Source: Candidatus Parcubacteria bacterium
Lineage (GTDB): Bacteria; Patescibacteriota; Saccharimonadia; Saccharimonadales; UBA4665
Reading direction: 5' to 3'
Assembly: GCA_023434325.1 (NCBI GenBank)
Contig: JAEYSX010000003.1
Coordinates: 186,001 to 250,000 of the forward strand
Length of the DNA stretch: 64,000 bases
Made by a program: the position numbers and the translations under genes. This document shows positions 49,057 to 57,542 of the stretch, piece after piece. Below the pieces are notes generated by a model. It was given only the letters and a program-made list of their open reading frames with translations. It was not told the DNA's origin and searched no databases. Each line of letters opens with the position of its first letter. Positions within the stretch are counted from its first letter, which is position 1.

Positions 49057-49728
49057 CTAGGTTATCACCTCAGGGGGTATACTGGCGTCAGATCTAAGTT
49101 GTTTTAAGAGGGTCACATCGGCCGGACTATAGTCACGAATCTCGCATCCGTACTTTTTAGCGAGCGGCTCTAAGTCGGGAATGCCTAATTTTTCGGCCAT
49201 CTTTTCGAACGTAATCGCCTTATCGGTGCCGTATTGGGCAATATATTGCTTGTACCACTCGAAGCTATTAAAGCGAGGTGGCGTAGTCTTAGAGTGGAAC
49301 TTATCGGCGTACATGATCAGGAGTTCTTCGTCGGTCTCGGCAATATAGTTCGTTGCGGGCAAGGGCAGGTCCTGCTCTATAATATCTTGTTTAGTGAGCC
49401 CAACCCCAGTGTGGTGCGAACAAAAGCGCTGAATGATCTTTGGGAATCTCTCTGCTTTTAAGATCGCCTCACCCTCTATGCCGTGCGCAATATAGTTAAC
49501 GTCCGATCTCTGCGTGCCATCGGCGCCGAATAACGGATACACTCCTATGTCGTGCAGCAGACAGCCAGCGCGCACCAACTCGACATCTACACGGAACGTA
49601 CCCTTTTCGATAAGCTGCTCGGCGATGTCACAAACAATCTGACAATGGATAAACACTAAATCGAATACCTCAGCACAAGGAGCGTATTTTTTGTGTAGTG
49701 CTTGAATCTCAGAAAGTGTATATTGCAT
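49057..49728 (-). CDS. HD-domain phosphohydrolase
   Basis: A 223-aa HD protein with metal ligands in HCQIVCDIAEQLI, CLLHDIGVYP and HHTGVG. It resembles uncharacterised HDIG proteins that hydrolyse nucleotides or other phosphate compounds. The ATG at 49728 is chosen because TACAAT (minus strand, 49735-49740) ends 6 nt before it; the longer frame would overlap the gene upstream. Confidence 0.8.
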   Translation of the reverse strand: MQYTLSEIQALHKKYAPCAEVFDLVFIHCQIVCDIAEQLIEKGTFRVDVELVRAGCLLHDIGVYPLFGADGTQRSDVNYIAHGIEGEAILKAERFPKIIQRFCSHHTGVGLTKQDIIEQDLPLPATNYIAETDEELLIMYADKFHSKTTPPRFNSFEWYKQYIAQYGTDKAITFEKMAEKLGIPDLEPLAKKYGCEIRDYSPADVTLLKQLRSDASIPPEVIT

Positions 49729-49732
49729 AACA

Positions 49733-50971
49733 CTATTGTAGAGTAATAGTACTCGCAGTTGGACGCCCAATTTCTGGCGTCCAAATATATCTCTCGCCCG
49801 GACGTTCGGGCCACTTGAGATAATGTCTGTTGCCAAAGCTGGCAATGCCGCTTGGCTTATCTACACAAAGTTTTGCAGTTTGGCCGGAATCTAGGAAGCA
49901 GCCCCAGACGATGTTTCCCTCGGATTTTATAAGCTCTACAGCTTCGGTTGGCGTTACGCCAGTAAACCTTTCACTGCCTGGTCTGCCGTCAAAGAGACGA
50001 AAATGAACCATGTTACCCTCTGTTTCGTACAAGGTCATTCGGGCTAATGGTCGCTCTAGGAGCGGGGGCTTGTCTCCTAGGGATGCGTCTTTATTGATTG
50101 GATGCTCTTCAAAATTTATCATCTCAAGCATTGGACCGACCGACAGTGCTGCTTGTAGGGAATCGAGTGTTATTGAGTCAATAGTACGCACGTTTAGAAC
50201 AGGGTCTTTGGTTAAATAGCGCCTAGGGCATCTCACTACTATATCGTGAACAAAAATATCTAATAACCCCTTTTTGCTACTGCTTACGCCCATAAAGCTT
50301 CCATCGCCCCGCTTAATGAATCCAATGTCCACCATGTCCTCAGACTGCATGCTCGGAGTGAAGCGCGAACTCTCGTCGAGCACGCGTATAGCGCCAGTTG
50401 CGTCGCTTTTTTTGTGAGTTATGACGGCGTTACCGTTGCCGAAGACTTTTGCATCAGTAGCATGGTCAGTGAGTGAGCCCGACCAGCTCAGCTCTTTGCC
50501 GTTTATGCAGAGCCAACCTAAAGCTCGAACATGTTTGGCGGACAGTTTGTTGCGTTCGAGGGTTGCGGCTTCCTTGTCTGCAACGGGTAGGCTGTGTATC
50601 CCGTCATTTGCTGCGGCAAGATTAAGCGCTAATTGACGAGGTGAGCTGCTAGCTTGATCGGCAAGGAAAAAGAAGCCGCCAACTGTCGCCACTTTGTGTA
50701 TGTCGTTACTCCTGAGAGAATCGTACGCACCGGTTAACCGATCGTGTACGTGTACTCCTGGCGTCGCTTCGCCAACTCGATAACTTACGTCGTATATGTT
50801 TGTAAAACGACCGCCCCCTAATTCTTGCGTTGAGGTATTAAGTACTATGTGGCCGCCGATAACGTCTCGTTGTTGAGGAATATGTACGTCTACCTTGTCA
50901 CGTACGAACTGCTGCGCTTCTATTGCAGTTTTAAAGCTATGCGGTGGAGGCTCTTGATTGTTGCAAAACAT
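49733..50971 (-). CDS. Possible phosphodiester-glycosidase (NAGPA-like) protein
   Basis: A 412-aa protein with no signal peptide. Segments such as KVATVGGFFFLADQ and, near the end, LFDGRPGSERFTGVTPTEAVELIKSEGNIVWGCFLDSGQTAKL follow the order of the NAGPA/phosphodiester glycosidase domain PF09992 (GG-F, then G-T-x-E-A, then LDGG-like). That relation is tentative. It precedes the HD-domain and NUDIX genes, in the same direction. Confidence 0.5.
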   Translation of the reverse strand: MFCNNQEPPPHSFKTAIEAQQFVRDKVDVHIPQQRDVIGGHIVLNTSTQELGGGRFTNIYDVSYRVGEATPGVHVHDRLTGAYDSLRSNDIHKVATVGGFFFLADQASSSPRQLALNLAAANDGIHSLPVADKEAATLERNKLSAKHVRALGWLCINGKELSWSGSLTDHATDAKVFGNGNAVITHKKSDATGAIRVLDESSRFTPSMQSEDMVDIGFIKRGDGSFMGVSSSKKGLLDIFVHDIVVRCPRRYLTKDPVLNVRTIDSITLDSLQAALSVGPMLEMINFEEHPINKDASLGDKPPLLERPLARMTLYETEGNMVHFRLFDGRPGSERFTGVTPTEAVELIKSEGNIVWGCFLDSGQTAKLCVDKPSGIASFGNRHYLKWPERPGERYIWTPEIGRPTASTITLQ

Positions 50972-51040
50972 AGGGTGGCAAGGTACGAATAAGTTTAGTT
51001 TGCATAAAATAACACATAACTATAAGAAAGTCAAGTATAC

Positions 51041-51100
51041 GCTATGGTGAATGACCTACCAACCTCTTCGCTCGGAAGTTAAGATAGCCTGCTTTGATGT
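51041..51100 (+). other. 5S rRNA-like segment (possible fragment)
   Basis: CTCGGAAGTTAAG at 51071-51083 is the signature of loop C/helix III in bacterial 5S rRNA. GCTAT (51041-51045) can pair with ATAGC (51084-51088) at exactly the positions of helix II, 38 nt apart as in 5S (36 in B. subtilis). A CTTTGATG segment follows where 5S has GCCGATGG. No convincing helix I or helix IV/V was found, so this may be a fragment or chance. Confidence 0.25.
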
Positions 51101-51157
51101 TTCGAACGCTTTTTTAGACGGTAAAAAATGATTTTTACCCTTAAAGAATCGTTCGAA
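51101..51157. repeat. Imperfect long hairpin in intergenic gap
   Basis: The outer arms TTCGAACG (51101-51108) and CGTTCGAA (51150-51157) are perfect, and the inner arms GGTAAAAA (51120-51127) and TTTTTACC (51132-51139) are perfect; the middle parts pair poorly. It lies between a minus-strand gene and tRNA-Arg. Function unknown. Confidence 0.4.
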
Positions 51158-51186
51158 TCGACCATGCTTTATCAGTAACTAGGGAT

Positions 51187-51263
51187 TGGTACCCCGGGTA
51201 GGACTCGAACCCACGACCTTGACGTTAGAACCGTCTTGCTCTATCCAGCTGAGCTACCGGGGC
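51187..51263 (-). tRNA. tRNA-Arg (anticodon TCT)
   Basis: A complete cloverleaf on the minus strand: acceptor GCCCCGG/CCGGGGT, anticodon stem AGACG around loop GTTCTAA, T loop TTCGAGT, CCA encoded. Transcribed together with tRNA-Gly. Confidence 0.96.
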
Positions 51264-51267
51264 ATAG

Positions 51268-51342
51268 TGGTGCGGGTGGGGGGAATCGAACCCCCGTCAC
51301 CAGTTTGGAAAACTGGGATAATAGCCGTTATACGACACCCGC
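51268..51342 (-). tRNA. tRNA-Gly (anticodon TCC)
   Basis: A complete 75-nt cloverleaf: acceptor GCGGGTG/CACCCGC, anticodon stem CCAGT/ACTGG around TTTCCAA, T stem GGGGG/CCCCC, CCA encoded. It lies 4 nt before tRNA-Arg. A TATAAT box (minus strand, 51431-51436) is upstream. Confidence 0.96.
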
Positions 51343-51439
51343 AAGCAGGTTGGTAGTAAGGAGTTGGCGGTTTGGCTGCCAGTGTGATTGGCTGGTCAAA
51401 TCTACGCGTATCTCGTTCCTAACAGAGGTGATTATAGCA

Positions 51440-51478
51440 GAAGACCCGTGCTGTTGCTAGCAACGGGTCTTCGTTTTT
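51440..51478 (+). terminator. Strong hairpin after the LVKTG gene
   Basis: Stem GAAGACCCGT/ACGGGTCTTC with a 13-nt inner part, followed by GTTTTT on plus. It lies at the 3' side of the minus-strand surface-protein gene and before the tRNA-Gly promoter. On the minus strand no T-run follows, so minus-strand termination would need help. Confidence 0.5.
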
Positions 51479-51489
51479 GGCGGCTAGTG

Positions 51490-53766
51490 TTAGTTTGAGT
51501 AATTCTTGCGGCGTACAAGGACGTGTAGCGCGCCAAGTGCGCCGAGTATAGTGAGGCCGGCAACGACGTTTACTGATGCCGAGGCACCGGTTTTGACCAG
51601 TTCTTCGTGGACGCGGGTAGAAGTGCCCAAGACTTGCGGCGTGTGTTCGGCTTTGTTGCCAAAGTTGGCGGTTACGGTCTCGCCCGGACCCTTGACGTGC
51701 AACTTGTGACAGCCGTTGTTGTCTTGCGGATAGGTTTGCGTCCAGCCTTGCTTTTGTTCTTCGCAGACGGTGTACATGCCCGGGGTCAGGTTAGCAAAGG
51801 TGTATGCGCCGCTGGCGTTTGTTTGTGTATCGAGTTGTATCGGTTCGCACTTATTGGGTTGCCAATCGGCGCCAGGTCGATTGTCGCCGGAGTCGGGCGT
51901 CTCCCATTTTGCGTCACAAGTTTTAGTTAGCTTGATCGTCCAGCCGGCTAGGGCGGGTTCGCCTTCGTCCCAAGCGCCGTTGCCGTTTTTGTCGTCAAAC
52001 TTGTGGCCGGTTACGGTGTTTTGCTTATTGTTTATAAAGTAGCAGGTGACGTGTTGGCCCGGCTTGAGCGTGACTTTGAGTGTGCGGGTCTTAACGACAT
52101 TGTAGTTATCGTTATCGCAGTATACACGCGGCGGCAGCCAGCCGAGAGTGTTCTCCTCTGTAATCCAGTGTGTGCCGGGGTCTACATCGTCAAAGGTTTT
52201 GTGGTTTTTGTCCCCCGAGCCGTTGTCGATCAGGGCAAAGTCGCCTAGGTCTTTGGATGTAAACTCAAAGCTTTGGTTAGTATTGGGATTCGCCCGCTTG
52301 ACGATGGTGAGAGAGGTGCTTTTTTTGTTGTGGATGTGGCATTCGGCGGTAGGGTTTTTGCGAGTTATGACGATGTCTTTGCAGGTGTTTTTGATCTGCG
52401 TCCAGCCCTTTGGCATGGTCTCATCAACGCTGTATGTGCCGTAGCTTACGTCGTACGTCTCGGTCTCGCCTCCGGCAATTTTGCGGTTTTTGTCGCCGTA
52501 AATCGTGCCATCGTGTGTTGTGGCTGTAATGTCGAACTTGGTTTTAGTGTCCTCGGGATGTGTGTGCTTGTGGACAATTATTTTGCCTTTGGTAACCTTC
52601 TTTTGATTGATAAATGTGCAGGTGACGTCTTGCCCTGCGCTCAGGGTTACGGTTGCGGTGTCTTTTTTTCGGTCGATGACAACGCGTGCATCCTTGGAGC
52701 ACACAATGTTTTTTAGGTCCCACTCGTCATCGTGTTTGCCAGTAAGCTCTTGTATGACGTAGGTTGTGGGCAAAAGATCGCTAAACGTTTTACTACTGGA
52801 TTGACCTTCGTCGCCTGTAAGCCAGAACTTTTCGGCCCAGCTGGCGTGCTGGGTAGAATTTGTGGATATCATGAACTCAAACTTCTTTTTGGTGTCGGGC
52901 TGAGCGTCTTTGACCACAGTTATGCTGCCCTTCTTGGGCTTGTTGCAAAGGGTTATTTTGTGTGTGCTGTTCTTTTTGACGGTCACCTTGACGGGCAAGG
53001 TTGTACCCTGTGGATTGTTGCAGCTTTTGTTTTTTTCGCCTGTGTAGAACCAGCCGACAAACTCGAAACCAGGAACAGTGTTCTCGGTAACGGTGTGCAT
53101 ACCGGCTGGTACGTTAGTCTTTGTGTCGCCCATAAAGGTGGCCGTTGGTTGACTATCGAGTCCCCAGCGGAATGGAGACTTTGAACCATTGGAGTCAACG
53201 TATATGCCGCGCTCGTTTTTTACCATTTTGCTTACTTTGATACTGCCGTTACCGGGTTTTGGTTGCGACTGCATGTCGGGGGCAGGCTGTTGTGGTCCAG
53301 ATTGGTTGCCGCCAGCCGGCTGTGCAATTGGCTCGTCATCGTAGCAGACTGCAATCCGATGTATTTGCGGGGGTGCGACGCTGCCTGTCCAGGCTGCGCC
53401 AAGCGGAAAGGCGAATGGCGCGGAGTAGTGCCGCTTGCCCTCGTCACTGCCGATGATGATCTTTTTTATCTCGGCTTGTGTGCTGCTGGTGGCTTTGCTG
53501 ACCCCGTCTTTGTCGACGGTGATTGAGATAGGGTATTTGGTGTAGGTCCCGACTTTGGTGATGTCAAACATGACATTGGCGGTGGTCGCTGAGCTGGAGC
53601 ACCAGTTCTCGATCTGGTTTGGCTGCGGAGTCCGGTTCTTTTTTATGTCAGGATCGGCCGGGGTTGCGCTTGCGATCGGTACGACCGCTAATTGCGAAAA
53701 AAGAAAAACGCCAGCCGCAAGTGTGCTGGCGCTCCGTTTAGCCTTGGTTTTTAGTGTTTGTAGCAT
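51490..53766 (-). CDS. Large sortase-anchored surface protein (LVKTG signal)
   Basis: A 758-aa secreted protein. A basic N-terminus and signal peptide (ASTLAAGVFLFSQLAVVPIASA, cleavage near residue 35) are followed by several repeated beta domains ending in motifs such as VTCTFINQK and VTCYFINN, like SpaA/prealbumin-type pilin domains. Next come an SdrD-B-like domain (GHKFDDKNGNGAWDEGEPALAGW) and the sorting signal LVKTG (723-727), hydrophobic helix and RRKNYSN. AGGGAG precedes ATG 53766. It is divergent from a sortase gene. Likely an adhesin or pilus-like stalk on the cell surface. Confidence 0.85.
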   Translation of the reverse strand: MLQTLKTKAKRSASTLAAGVFLFSQLAVVPIASATPADPDIKKNRTPQPNQIENWCSSSATTANVMFDITKVGTYTKYPISITVDKDGVSKATSSTQAEIKKIIIGSDEGKRHYSAPFAFPLGAAWTGSVAPPQIHRIAVCYDDEPIAQPAGGNQSGPQQPAPDMQSQPKPGNGSIKVSKMVKNERGIYVDSNGSKSPFRWGLDSQPTATFMGDTKTNVPAGMHTVTENTVPGFEFVGWFYTGEKNKSCNNPQGTTLPVKVTVKKNSTHKITLCNKPKKGSITVVKDAQPDTKKKFEFMISTNSTQHASWAEKFWLTGDEGQSSSKTFSDLLPTTYVIQELTGKHDDEWDLKNIVCSKDARVVIDRKKDTATVTLSAGQDVTCTFINQKKVTKGKIIVHKHTHPEDTKTKFDITATTHDGTIYGDKNRKIAGGETETYDVSYGTYSVDETMPKGWTQIKNTCKDIVITRKNPTAECHIHNKKSTSLTIVKRANPNTNQSFEFTSKDLGDFALIDNGSGDKNHKTFDDVDPGTHWITEENTLGWLPPRVYCDNDNYNVVKTRTLKVTLKPGQHVTCYFINNKQNTVTGHKFDDKNGNGAWDEGEPALAGWTIKLTKTCDAKWETPDSGDNRPGADWQPNKCEPIQLDTQTNASGAYTFANLTPGMYTVCEEQKQGWTQTYPQDNNGCHKLHVKGPGETVTANFGNKAEHTPQVLGTSTRVHEELVKTGASASVNVVAGLTILGALGALHVLVRRKNYSN

Positions 53767-53940
53767 GTTCGGTCTCCCTGTTAGTTGGTGATTATTGGAG
53801 TGCGGCATGCGGAGCTCTTATTTTGACGAGTTTTTGTTACACAGTCGGGATTATCCACGAATCAATCCGGTTATGCAGCTGAATTTGCTACAGACAAACG
53901 GAGCGCTAAAGGCTATAAGCTGAGTATCGGCAAGCGAAGG

Positions 53941-54564
53941 ATGTATACAAAAATGAGTAAAGAGTGGGTCGTGTCGTCACGGAGCAAAATAAGCCTGCGG
54001 ACATGCAATAACTTTTTGACTTTGGCGGTGGCCGCGTTGGCGCTTTATATTGCTGCTGCGCCCTTTTTGCCTCAGCTTTCGTGGTGGCTGAGGCACGATA
54101 CGCCGATACAAGCAGTAGCGCCCAAAAAAACCAAGCTTGCTGCGGCACCCGCAAATGACCGAGCTGTGCAAGAGGACGCACTGTTTATCCCGCGGATTGA
54201 GCTAGAGGAGCCAATTTATGGCGGCGGCGAGGAGTCGCTGAGTAAAGGCATTTGGCGCGTTGCACATACCAGCACGCCGGATCGCGGCGGCAATACGGTG
54301 TTGGTTGGGCATCGTTTTACATACAAGAATCCGGCGGGCGTTTTGTACCATTTGGACAAGGTGCAGGTGGACGATCCGATAACGGTTCATTGGCAAGGAG
54401 AGGTGTATAACTACCGCGTTGCAGAAACGCGGGTCGTCCCTGCAGACGAGCTGTCGGTCGAGTCGGATACACAGCAGCCGCGCCTGACGGTCTATACGTG
54501 TACGCCGATCTGGAGCGTTACGCACCGGCTTGTGGTTGTCGCTACACCCGTGGAGGCGGAGTGA
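53941..54564 (+). CDS. Sortase, LVKTG-linked copy
   Basis: A 207-aa sortase with a membrane anchor (about residues 25-45) and triad His124 (VGHRFTY), Cys187 (TVYTCTP) and Arg196 (HRLVV). The catalytic domain is close to that of the first sortase at 2 kb (shared NTV-GHRFTY-NP-G--YHLDK and TCTP-W pattern). ATG 53953 is an alternative start. It is divergent from the LVKTG surface protein, its likely substrate, and is followed by a 38-aa membrane peptide and a GH18-type protein. Confidence 0.88.
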   Translation: MYTKMSKEWVVSSRSKISLRTCNNFLTLAVAALALYIAAAPFLPQLSWWLRHDTPIQAVAPKKTKLAAAPANDRAVQEDALFIPRIELEEPIYGGGEESLSKGIWRVAHTSTPDRGGNTVLVGHRFTYKNPAGVLYHLDKVQVDDPITVHWQGEVYNYRVAETRVVPADELSVESDTQQPRLTVYTCTPIWSVTHRLVVVATPVEAE

Positions 54565-54680
54565 TGCGCGTGAAGGAATGGCATCGTACGGTAATTTTGC
54601 TTGTTTTACTGTTGGTGGCGGTCGGTTATCTGGTATGGGTGGCCAATGCCACTGACAGCAGCCTAGTCGGCACCTTATAA
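54564..54680 (+). CDS. 38-aa single-pass membrane peptide coupled to sortase
   Basis: The ATG shares its first base with the TGA of the sortase gene (TGATG). The product is 38 residues: a short basic start (MRVKEWHRT), one membrane helix (about residues 9-27) and a polar end. It matches in size, topology and position the 35-aa peptide after the first sortase, although the sequences differ. Function unknown. Confidence 0.6.
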   Translation: MRVKEWHRTVILLVLLLVAVGYLVWVANATDSSLVGTL

Positions 54681-54717
54681 CTGGAGTTACCTTTACACGG
54701 GAAGGCGGGAACGCAAC

Positions 54718-55815
54718 ATGGCAAAAAAGCGCAGCCAAGATACGGCGTCGCGACGTAAGCAGCAGCGGCGCAGGCCACCAAGATGGGTGTGGTTGATCGT
54801 TGTATTGGCGGTCGGCGTTGGAGTCGCAGCCTATGTCGGATTACAACGACAGAACCATGAACAGGCTCTAAAAAGCGGCGATCCGTGGTTTGCGCCGTAC
54901 GCGGACGTTACGAACACGCCTATTTTTGCGTTTGAGCAGTTGGCTGCGACCGACAACAAAAATATGGTACTGTCGTTTATTGTTTCGCAGGAGGGCAGTC
55001 CGTGTACGCCGGCGTGGGGCAGTCGGTACACGCTCGACCAGGCAAATAATAATTTTGGTTTTGATCAGCGCGTCGATTCTGTGCGGCAGCAGGGCGGAGT
55101 GGTGGTCGTGTCGTTTGGCGGCCTGACCAACGACGAACTTGCCGTCAAATGCACCGACAGCGATCAGCTTAAGGCCGCGTACTCCTTGGTGATCGACCGT
55201 TATGGGCTGGATGTTATCGATCTGGACTTAGAGCAAACAGGACTGTCGGACAAGGCTGCGGGCAAGCGCCGCGCCCGGGCGATCGCCCAAATCCAACAAG
55301 AAAAGCGCGCTTTGGCCGTATGGGTAACGCTCCCCGCCGATCCACAGGGCCTAACCGAGGAAGGTGTGGCGACGATAGGACAATTGCTGGATGTGGGCGT
55401 GGATATCGCCGGTGTAAATATTATGGCGATGAACTACAGTCAGAGTCGTCAGGATGGCCAGTCAATGGTTGAGGCTACAAAAAGCGCCCTTGCTCAAACG
55501 CACAGGCAGCTTGGCGAGGCCTACGAGCGGGCCGGTACGCGCCTTGATGATTCGCAGGTGTGGTCGAAGCTTGGCGTTACTCCTATGATTGGGCAAAACG
55601 ATGTGCCGAGCGACCTGTTCTCGCTTGATGACGCTAAGGGTCTGAACAAGTACGCCCGCGACCGCGGCCTGGGTCGCATATCTATGTGGTCGGCAAACCG
55701 GGATGCTGCCTGTGATGCCGGCCAAGCGGATGCCAAAAAAGCCTCTAACTCTTGTAGTGGAGTCGGGCAAGAGCGCGGCGCGTTTGTCGCGGCACTAGGC
55801 GCGGATTTTCGCTAG
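54718..55815 (+). CDS. Membrane-anchored GH18 glycosidase-like protein
   Basis: A 365-aa protein. A basic start and membrane anchor (residues 23-41) are followed by an outward GH18-type barrel. The catalytic DxxDxDxE motif is complete: DVIDLDLE at 165-172, with Glu172 as acid. VVVSFGG (129-135) fits the SxGG strand. Family members cleave chitin or GlcNAc polymers, including peptidoglycan-like substrates. It lies in the sortase module, so action on the surface of self or host cells is plausible. A GAAGGCGGG ribosome-binding site precedes ATG. Confidence 0.82.
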   Translation: MAKKRSQDTASRRKQQRRRPPRWVWLIVVLAVGVGVAAYVGLQRQNHEQALKSGDPWFAPYADVTNTPIFAFEQLAATDNKNMVLSFIVSQEGSPCTPAWGSRYTLDQANNNFGFDQRVDSVRQQGGVVVVSFGGLTNDELAVKCTDSDQLKAAYSLVIDRYGLDVIDLDLEQTGLSDKAAGKRRARAIAQIQQEKRALAVWVTLPADPQGLTEEGVATIGQLLDVGVDIAGVNIMAMNYSQSRQDGQSMVEATKSALAQTHRQLGEAYERAGTRLDDSQVWSKLGVTPMIGQNDVPSDLFSLDDAKGLNKYARDRGLGRISMWSANRDAACDAGQADAKKASNSCSGVGQERGAFVAALGADFR

Positions 55816-56852
55816 CGGATGTAGCCGCCCAAAAGGGCTAAGATGATACCGAGTGCTGCGCTAACCTGGCCGATAACCCAAAAGCGCATCGTGATCTTGG
55901 TCTTGGGCCATTCGCGTGCGGCCTCGAGGTGGTGGTGTAGCGGTGCGGCAGCGAATATCTTACGATGCAGAATCTTTTTAGAGAGGATTTGTAACAAGGT
56001 AGAGCCGGCTTCGGCAACAAAAACCAGACCGATCAGCGGCAAAAGCAGGAGTGTATCGGTGAGCATAGCAACCACGCCGAGCGCCGTTCCGAGCGCAAAC
56101 GACCCCACGTCGCCCATCACAAATCTTGCCGGAGCAATGTTAAACCACAGGTATGACAGCAGTGCGCCCACTACTGTCAGACAAAAACCGGCGATGCCAA
56201 GATTGCCTTGCAGTATTGCAATTACGGCCATCGCGCCGAATGCGCTAATCAGCAGTCCACCGGCCAGTCCGTCTACTCCGTCACTAATGTTGACGGCGTT
56301 GCTGGTTGCGATAACCACAAACACAAAGAGCGGGATAATGAGCCAGCCCAGAGCCAGTTCTCCTGCAAAAGGGACATGAATCGAGCTATAGTCGAGCTTA
56401 AAGTAAAACCACCACGCGCCAATCGCGCCAACAGTGGTCATAAGTCCTAGTTTTACCGGCGCACGCAGCCCGGCAACGCCGCCGCCCCAACCGCGAACAT
56501 TGATAAGGTCGTCGATAAATCCGATAACTCCGGCGCCCAGCAGTGCGGCCAGAGGTAGCCAGGTTTGTTGGCGATCGAGGTTAAATATCAGGGTGACGGC
56601 GGTAACGGCTACAAGGATAATAAGACCCGCCATGCGTGGGATGGTGCGCTTGATGCGCAGTTTGTTGATCACAGTTAGTTGCTGGCCGGTAACATCAAGA
56701 GTTCGTGGACGCTTCCAAAGGCGGTATTTGTACGCCATGTAGGTGTAGATAGGGGTAATAAGCATGGCCACGCAGAACGTCAAAAACCCGAGTAAGAAGA
56801 TAACGGCAATATCTTGGGTTAGGAGTTCGAATGTAAGAGTCGTATTTTGCAT
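55812..56852 (-). CDS. mraY: Phospho-MurNAc-pentapeptide translocase MraY
   Basis: A 346-aa polytopic protein with the conserved SDGVDGLAGG segment, DLINVRGWG near the start of the catalytic part, and APLHHHLE towards the end. MraY makes lipid I from UDP-MurNAc-pentapeptide and undecaprenyl phosphate at the inner face of the membrane. Its end overlaps the GH18 gene by four bases. It stands alone, not in a dcw cluster. Confidence 0.93.
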   Translation of the reverse strand: MQNTTLTFELLTQDIAVIFLLGFLTFCVAMLITPIYTYMAYKYRLWKRPRTLDVTGQQLTVINKLRIKRTIPRMAGLIILVAVTAVTLIFNLDRQQTWLPLAALLGAGVIGFIDDLINVRGWGGGVAGLRAPVKLGLMTTVGAIGAWWFYFKLDYSSIHVPFAGELALGWLIIPLFVFVVIATSNAVNISDGVDGLAGGLLISAFGAMAVIAILQGNLGIAGFCLTVVGALLSYLWFNIAPARFVMGDVGSFALGTALGVVAMLTDTLLLLPLIGLVFVAEAGSTLLQILSKKILHRKIFAAAPLHHHLEAAREWPKTKITMRFWVIGQVSAALGIILALLGGYIR

Positions 56853-56927
56853 GTGAATCTAATCTTAATGGGTAGTATACTGTATCTTTACTAGTTAGTG
56901 TAAAAGAATTTTCGTACATAATTCAAT

Positions 56928-57527
56928 ATGAAGCACGCGGATATCAAACACCCAATACTCATTATGATCAGAGGTTTGCCCGGTAGTGGCAAGACATACC
57001 TTGCGATGCGGCTCGAGCAAGCGCTTGGCGAAGGCCATGTCGTTATTCTCGATCCGGACACGGTCGATCTGGAGACCGAGCGGTACCTGGAGTTCTCGAA
57101 GGAGCTAGAAAAAGAAGGTTTAAATCGGGCCATTCATCCGTTTAGATGGTTGCGCAAGCAAGCCTGCGACGCCGTCGTCGCCGGTAAATCAGTGATGTGG
57201 AACCAGCCTTTTACCGACAGGGGAATCTTTGAGCGTCTGATTGCGTTTATACAAAACCACGCCCACGAGAACGGAGTGCAATTGCCGGTGCTCGTTGTAG
57301 AGGTCGAGATCGACCCGGATATCGCCAAGGTACGAATCGCTAAACGCAAGCAGGCTGGAGGACATGGACCGACAGACGATACCTTTGGGCGGCGCGTTAG
57401 CGAATATGTGAGTTATGCAGACGGGTTTAGCACCGTAGTCGTGCAGGGCAAGGACGATATTGCCATCTCGGTAGCGACCGTGTTGGCCGCGATCGAAGAT
57501 CTGACAGAGGAAGTTTCGGCCGTATAA
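56928..57527 (+). CDS. P-loop kinase, zeta-toxin-like fold
   Basis: A 199-aa nucleotide kinase-like protein with Walker A IRGLPGSGKTYLA near residues 14-26, DPDTVDLETERY and a late basic motif VRIAKRKQAGG. The arrangement resembles zeta-toxin/polynucleotide-kinase-like P-loop kinases. No antitoxin gene accompanies it, so a metabolic or RNA-repair kinase is as likely. CATAAT (56917-56922) ends 5 nt before ATG. Confidence 0.65.
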   Translation: MKHADIKHPILIMIRGLPGSGKTYLAMRLEQALGEGHVVILDPDTVDLETERYLEFSKELEKEGLNRAIHPFRWLRKQACDAVVAGKSVMWNQPFTDRGIFERLIAFIQNHAHENGVQLPVLVVEVEIDPDIAKVRIAKRKQAGGHGPTDDTFGRRVSEYVSYADGFSTVVVQGKDDIAISVATVLAAIEDLTEEVSAV

Positions 57528-57542
57528 GTCAGGGCTAAAACT

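Noticed and set aside
56928..57527. Zeta-toxin/epsilon-antitoxin module
   Set aside because: No small antitoxin gene lies next to the P-loop kinase; the upstream gap is 75 nt and the next gene is a phosphatase on the other strand.
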